A stretch of DNA of 15,731 nucleotides from an uncultured Methanobrevibacter sp. (GTDB taxonomy: Archaea; Methanobacteriota; Methanobacteria; Methanobacteriales; Methanobacteriaceae): NCBI RefSeq assembly GCF_937898925.1, contig NZ_CALDKF010000121.1, forward strand, positions 1 through 15,731. The letters are read 5' to 3'. Below, one piece after another: positions 14,106 to 15,731 of this stretch. The stretch's first letter is position 1, and each line of letters starts with the position of its first letter. The translations under genes were made by a program, and so were the position numbers. The notes below the pieces were generated by a model. The model saw nothing but the letters and a program-made list of their open reading frames with translations. It was not told the origin of the DNA and did not search any database.

Positions 14106-14936
14106 CTAATCCATGTCCAAACTGAAATTCAAGCTGCTTGCCTGATGGGTTATTGAACCTAAGGAAATTATGTCAACATCCAATGGAGCATAATCCAATA
14201 TGTTGTCTTCAGTGATTCCACCGGAAATCTCAATCAATACCTCTTTTCTCAAATCCTTTTCCTCTAAAGCATTTAATGTATCTTGAGCTTCATCTGGAGA
14301 CATATTGTCGAACATTACAATGTCTGCACCATTTTCACAGGCAATTATTGCATCTTCAGGTGATTCTACTTCAATTTCAATCTTTTTTGAAAAGCTATTG
14401 TTCTCTTTAGCCAATTCGAGAGCCTTTTTGACTGAACCGACAACTGCAATATGATTGTCCTTAATCAAAATCATGTCATCCAATGCAGATCTGTGAGGGT
14501 CTCCACCACCAATGGCAATGGCTAACTTATCATACTTTTGAAGTGCAGGTGCAGTCTTACGTGTTCCTGCAACCCTTATTTTAGGGTTCACATCATGAAC
14601 CTTTTTGACTATCCTGTTTGTTATGGTAGCTACGCCAGACATCCTCATAAGCAAATTAAGTGCAGTGCGCTCCAAAAGAAGGATCTTGCGGGCATTTCCT
14701 TCAAGCTCTAAAAGAACGTCCCCTTTGGAAATTGCATCCCCGTCATTTTTTGATGAGATGATTTCAATGCCATACTCTAAAAACATTTCCTTTATGATTT
14801 CAATTCCTGCAAGGATTCCATCATCTTTAGTAATCAATTTAGCATAAAATATCTTATTTTCTGGAATTAATGCATTTGAAGTGATATCTCCAAAACCTTC
14901 ATCTTCTCTAAGCATGTATCTTATAATTTCATCCAT
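14106..14936 (-). CDS. nadC: Nicotinate-nucleotide diphosphorylase (carboxylating)
   Basis: This is the quinolinate phosphoribosyltransferase of de novo NAD synthesis: quinolinate plus PRPP gives nicotinate mononucleotide, diphosphate and CO2. The 276 residues match the family. The N-terminal domain begins with REDEGFGDIT (10-19). The barrel carries ERTALNLLMRMSG (89-101), AGTRKTAPALQKYDK (123-137) with phosphate-binding Arg126 and Lys127, GGGDPHR (143-149, where bacteria have GGGHNHR), LIKDNH (157-162), EIEVES (187-192), MFDN (208-211) and ISGGI (237-241). All active-site blocks are intact. The ATG is preceded by GGTGT. nadA and nadB or aspartate dehydrogenase are not in the window. It diverges from rnz. 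Confidence 0.96.
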   Translation of the reverse strand: MDEIIRYMLREDEGFGDITSNALIPENKIFYAKLITKDDGILAGIEIIKEMFLEYGIEIISSKNDGDAISKGDVLLELEGNARKILLLERTALNLLMRMSGVATITNRIVKKVHDVNPKIRVAGTRKTAPALQKYDKLAIAIGGGDPHRSALDDMILIKDNHIAVVGSVKKALELAKENNSFSKKIEIEVESPEDAIIACENGADIVMFDNMSPDEAQDTLNALEEKDLRKEVLIEISGGITEDNILDYAPLDVDIISLGSITHQASSLNFSLDMD

Positions 14937-15140
14937 TTTTACACCAAAATTATTGAAAACAATTATAAAAAATCAAATATCAATTACAATAATATATGTT
15001 TTAAACTATTAATATATTTTATATATTTAAATCAATTATATATATGTAAATTAACAAAATATAAATTATAAGACAAAAGAATTATTTAATCTGGTTAATT
15101 CTATCTTAGAATAGCTGAAAAATTTAATTTAAGTGATTTT

Positions 15141-15192
15141 ATGGAAATTACATTTTTAGGAACCTCATCTGCAGTGCCTTCAAAATATAGGA
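15141..15192 (+). CDS. rnz: RNase Z, N-terminal codons only, cut by the junction
   Basis: MEITFLGTSSAVPSKYR is the unmistakable N terminus of archaeal ribonuclease Z, the metallo-beta-lactamase-fold enzyme that trims tRNA 3' ends. A GTGAT site precedes the ATG. After about 17 residues the family sequence stops, where HxSI and the metal-binding region should follow, and an unrelated translation continues (to 15476 in this frame). The remaining 95% or so of the gene, including every catalytic His and Asp, is absent. The break coincides with the change in base composition. Confidence 0.82.
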
Positions 15193-15195
15193 AGT
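15183..15195. other. Junction of archaeal and bacterial DNA
   Basis: The rnz reading frame is archaeal to about 15192. The opposing bacterial frame is plausible down to about the same place, and the few bases CAAAATATAGGAA fit both, so short shared sequence at the join is possible. G+C is 12 of 60 bases at 15061-15120 but 29 and 42 of 60 at 15601-15660 and 15661-15720. Ribosome binding sites and promoter style also change. No transposase, tRNA or repeat marks the point. Confidence 0.85.
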
Positions 15196-15483
15196 CATTT
15201 CCCATATGTCCTCATTTTCCTCTCTTTGAAAATCCAACAGTACGGCGCTTACAGAAAATCGCTTTACCAGCTCCTCCAATTGTTCGGCAACAACATTCGG
15301 GTCATGTCCTTGAACCGGTGTGCTGTCATCAAGCAGCAGAATGCTGTTTTCCGGGATTTTTTGAGGAGTGTTGGAAAGACCTGTGCTGTAAGGTGAGAAG
15401 TGGCATGCCATATAGGCGGTTCTTTCCGGCTGGAATTCCTCCATTTCCCGGCTTGTTTGGGCGAGAAATACCTTAGAAAACAT
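15193..15483 (-). CDS. Unidentified bacterial (Clostridia-like) protein, 5' part
   Basis: I do not recognise a named family, though it recalls hypothetical proteins of gut Clostridia. The first 97 residues are present: MFSKVFLAQTSREM at the start, a central SILLLDDSTPVQGHDPNVVAEQLEELV, and VSAVLLDFQREENEDIW, which suggests alternating strands and helices as in a barrel or Rossmann-like fold. The C-terminal part is lost at the junction; translation beyond it is archaeal DNA read backwards. I start it at the ATG at 15483, because GGAGGGA lies seven to eight bases upstream; a TTG two codons earlier is too close to that site. It diverges from the YqeG-like gene. Confidence 0.6.
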
Positions 15484-15511
15484 GGACAATTCCCTCCGAC
15501 TGTGCTATAAT
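15483..15511 (+). promoter_or_regulatory. Sigma-70/A-type bacterial promoter
   Basis: TGGACA (15483-15488, one base from TTGACA), a 17-base spacer and TATAAT (15506-15511) preceded by TGC make an extended -10 promoter. Transcription would begin near 15518 and read the YqeG-like gene. Such a promoter fits bacterial DNA and not the archaeal remainder of the window. Confidence 0.7.
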
Positions 15512-15544
15512 ACTGCTGTATTTTATGAAAGTAGGTTTCGGGAT

Positions 15545-15731
15545 ATGCGTTTTTCTCTGTTGCCCACTATAATAGCAGACAGCATTACCGATTTGACACC
15601 CCAATTGCTGGAGCAGAGGGGAATCAAGCTCTTAATGCTGGACTTTGACAACACCATCGTGCCCTATGTCACCAGTACCCCCACGCCGGAGATGGAGGCC
15701 TGGCTGCGCGCCATGTGCGCGTCGGATATCC
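15545..15731 (+). CDS. YqeG-type HAD-superfamily phosphatase, 5' part
   Basis: The first 62 residues are present and the frame runs off the right edge. The start MRFSLLPTIIADSITDLTPQ, then LLEQRGIKLLMLDFDNTIVPY, matches the YqeG family of HAD IIIA phosphatases common in Firmicutes. The DFDNT block (residues 34-38) is HAD motif I, with the first Asp as expected nucleophile and the second as acid/base. The substrate is not settled. The ATG at 15545 is the first start after an in-frame stop at 15533; a GGG lies close upstream, and the ribosome binding site is only moderate. The sigma-type promoter at 15483-15511 drives it. High G+C and GCG/CGC codons mark it as foreign to the archaeal part. Confidence 0.8.
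   Translation, partial: MRFSLLPTIIADSITDLTPQLLEQRGIKLLMLDFDNTIVPYVTSTPTPEMEAWLRAMCASDI

Noticed and set aside
15098..15112. ATTCTA-N3-TAGAAT upstream of rnz
   Set aside because: Short arms and a three-base spacer; too weak to claim as an operator, though it lies in the promoter region.
15148..15192. C-terminal end of the leftward bacterial frame (to the stop at 15148)
   Set aside because: These codons are archaeal rnz DNA read backwards; the true C terminus of the bacterial protein is missing.
15141..15476. 111-codon rightward frame beginning at the rnz start
   Set aside because: After about 17 archaeal residues it runs out of frame through bacterial DNA antisense to another gene; it is an artefact of the junction, not a new fusion protein.
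1..15731. CRISPR array, insertion sequence, prophage, tRNA or rRNA
   Set aside because: I saw no regularly spaced repeats, transposase or phage genes, terminal inverted repeats, or GC-rich folded RNA blocks in the archaeal part.

Overview
The window reads as a chromosome segment of a Methanobacteriales methanogen, most like Methanobrevibacter, with about 540 bases of unrelated bacterial DNA joined to its right end. The archaeal assignment rests on gene content (TfrB thiol:fumarate reductase subunit, archaeal SepF, archaeal-type GlyRS, FilR1-type regulators, archaeal ZPR1 and RNase Z), on very AT-rich intergenic DNA, on TATA-like promoters and GGTGA-type ribosome binding sites, and on T-tract terminators. 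This is inferred from protein motifs; no database was searched.

Left part (1-6200). The 5' part of iorA (indolepyruvate ferredoxin oxidoreductase alpha) leaves the window to the left. Diverging from it, tfrB and a TrmJ-type RNA methyltransferase lie 21 bases apart and are probably cotranscribed. A separate cysteine-rich 4Fe-4S protein and glyS follow on the same strand. The theme is redox and 2-oxoacid metabolism plus translation.

Middle (6200-11400). Two tandem FilR1-type winged-helix regulators run leftward and diverge from a TatD-like metal hydrolase across 466 bases that hold several inverted repeats and a strongly C-over-G skewed tract. Then come three leftward genes: a C-GCAxxG-C-C redox protein (sharing a two-way terminator hairpin with the TatD-like gene), the cell division protein SepF, and a DUF1611 P-loop protein that starts at TTG.

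Right archaeal part (11400-15192). A ZPR1-type zinc-finger gene sits behind a cluster of palindromes. Next are a leftward gene for an acidic protein with a probable histone fold and C-terminal coiled coil, a 675-base gap holding a possible small transcript and a tandem repeat, a short unknown protein, nadC, and the first codons of rnz (RNase Z).

Junction and right end (about 15183-15731). The rnz frame breaks after about 17 codons. Composition then jumps from about 20% G+C (12 of 60 bases at 15061-15120) to about 48-70% (29 and 42 of 60 in the last two full 60-base blocks). The new DNA carries a leftward gene with a strong bacterial Shine-Dalgarno, a sigma-70/A-type promoter, and the start of a YqeG-type HAD phosphatase gene. 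It looks like Clostridia (Oscillospiraceae-like) DNA, and an assembly chimera is the simplest explanation.

I found no convincing new multi-gene system. The items most worth a second look are the junction, the acidic histone-fold protein, and the palindrome-rich promoters around zpr1 and the FilR1/TatD divergent region.
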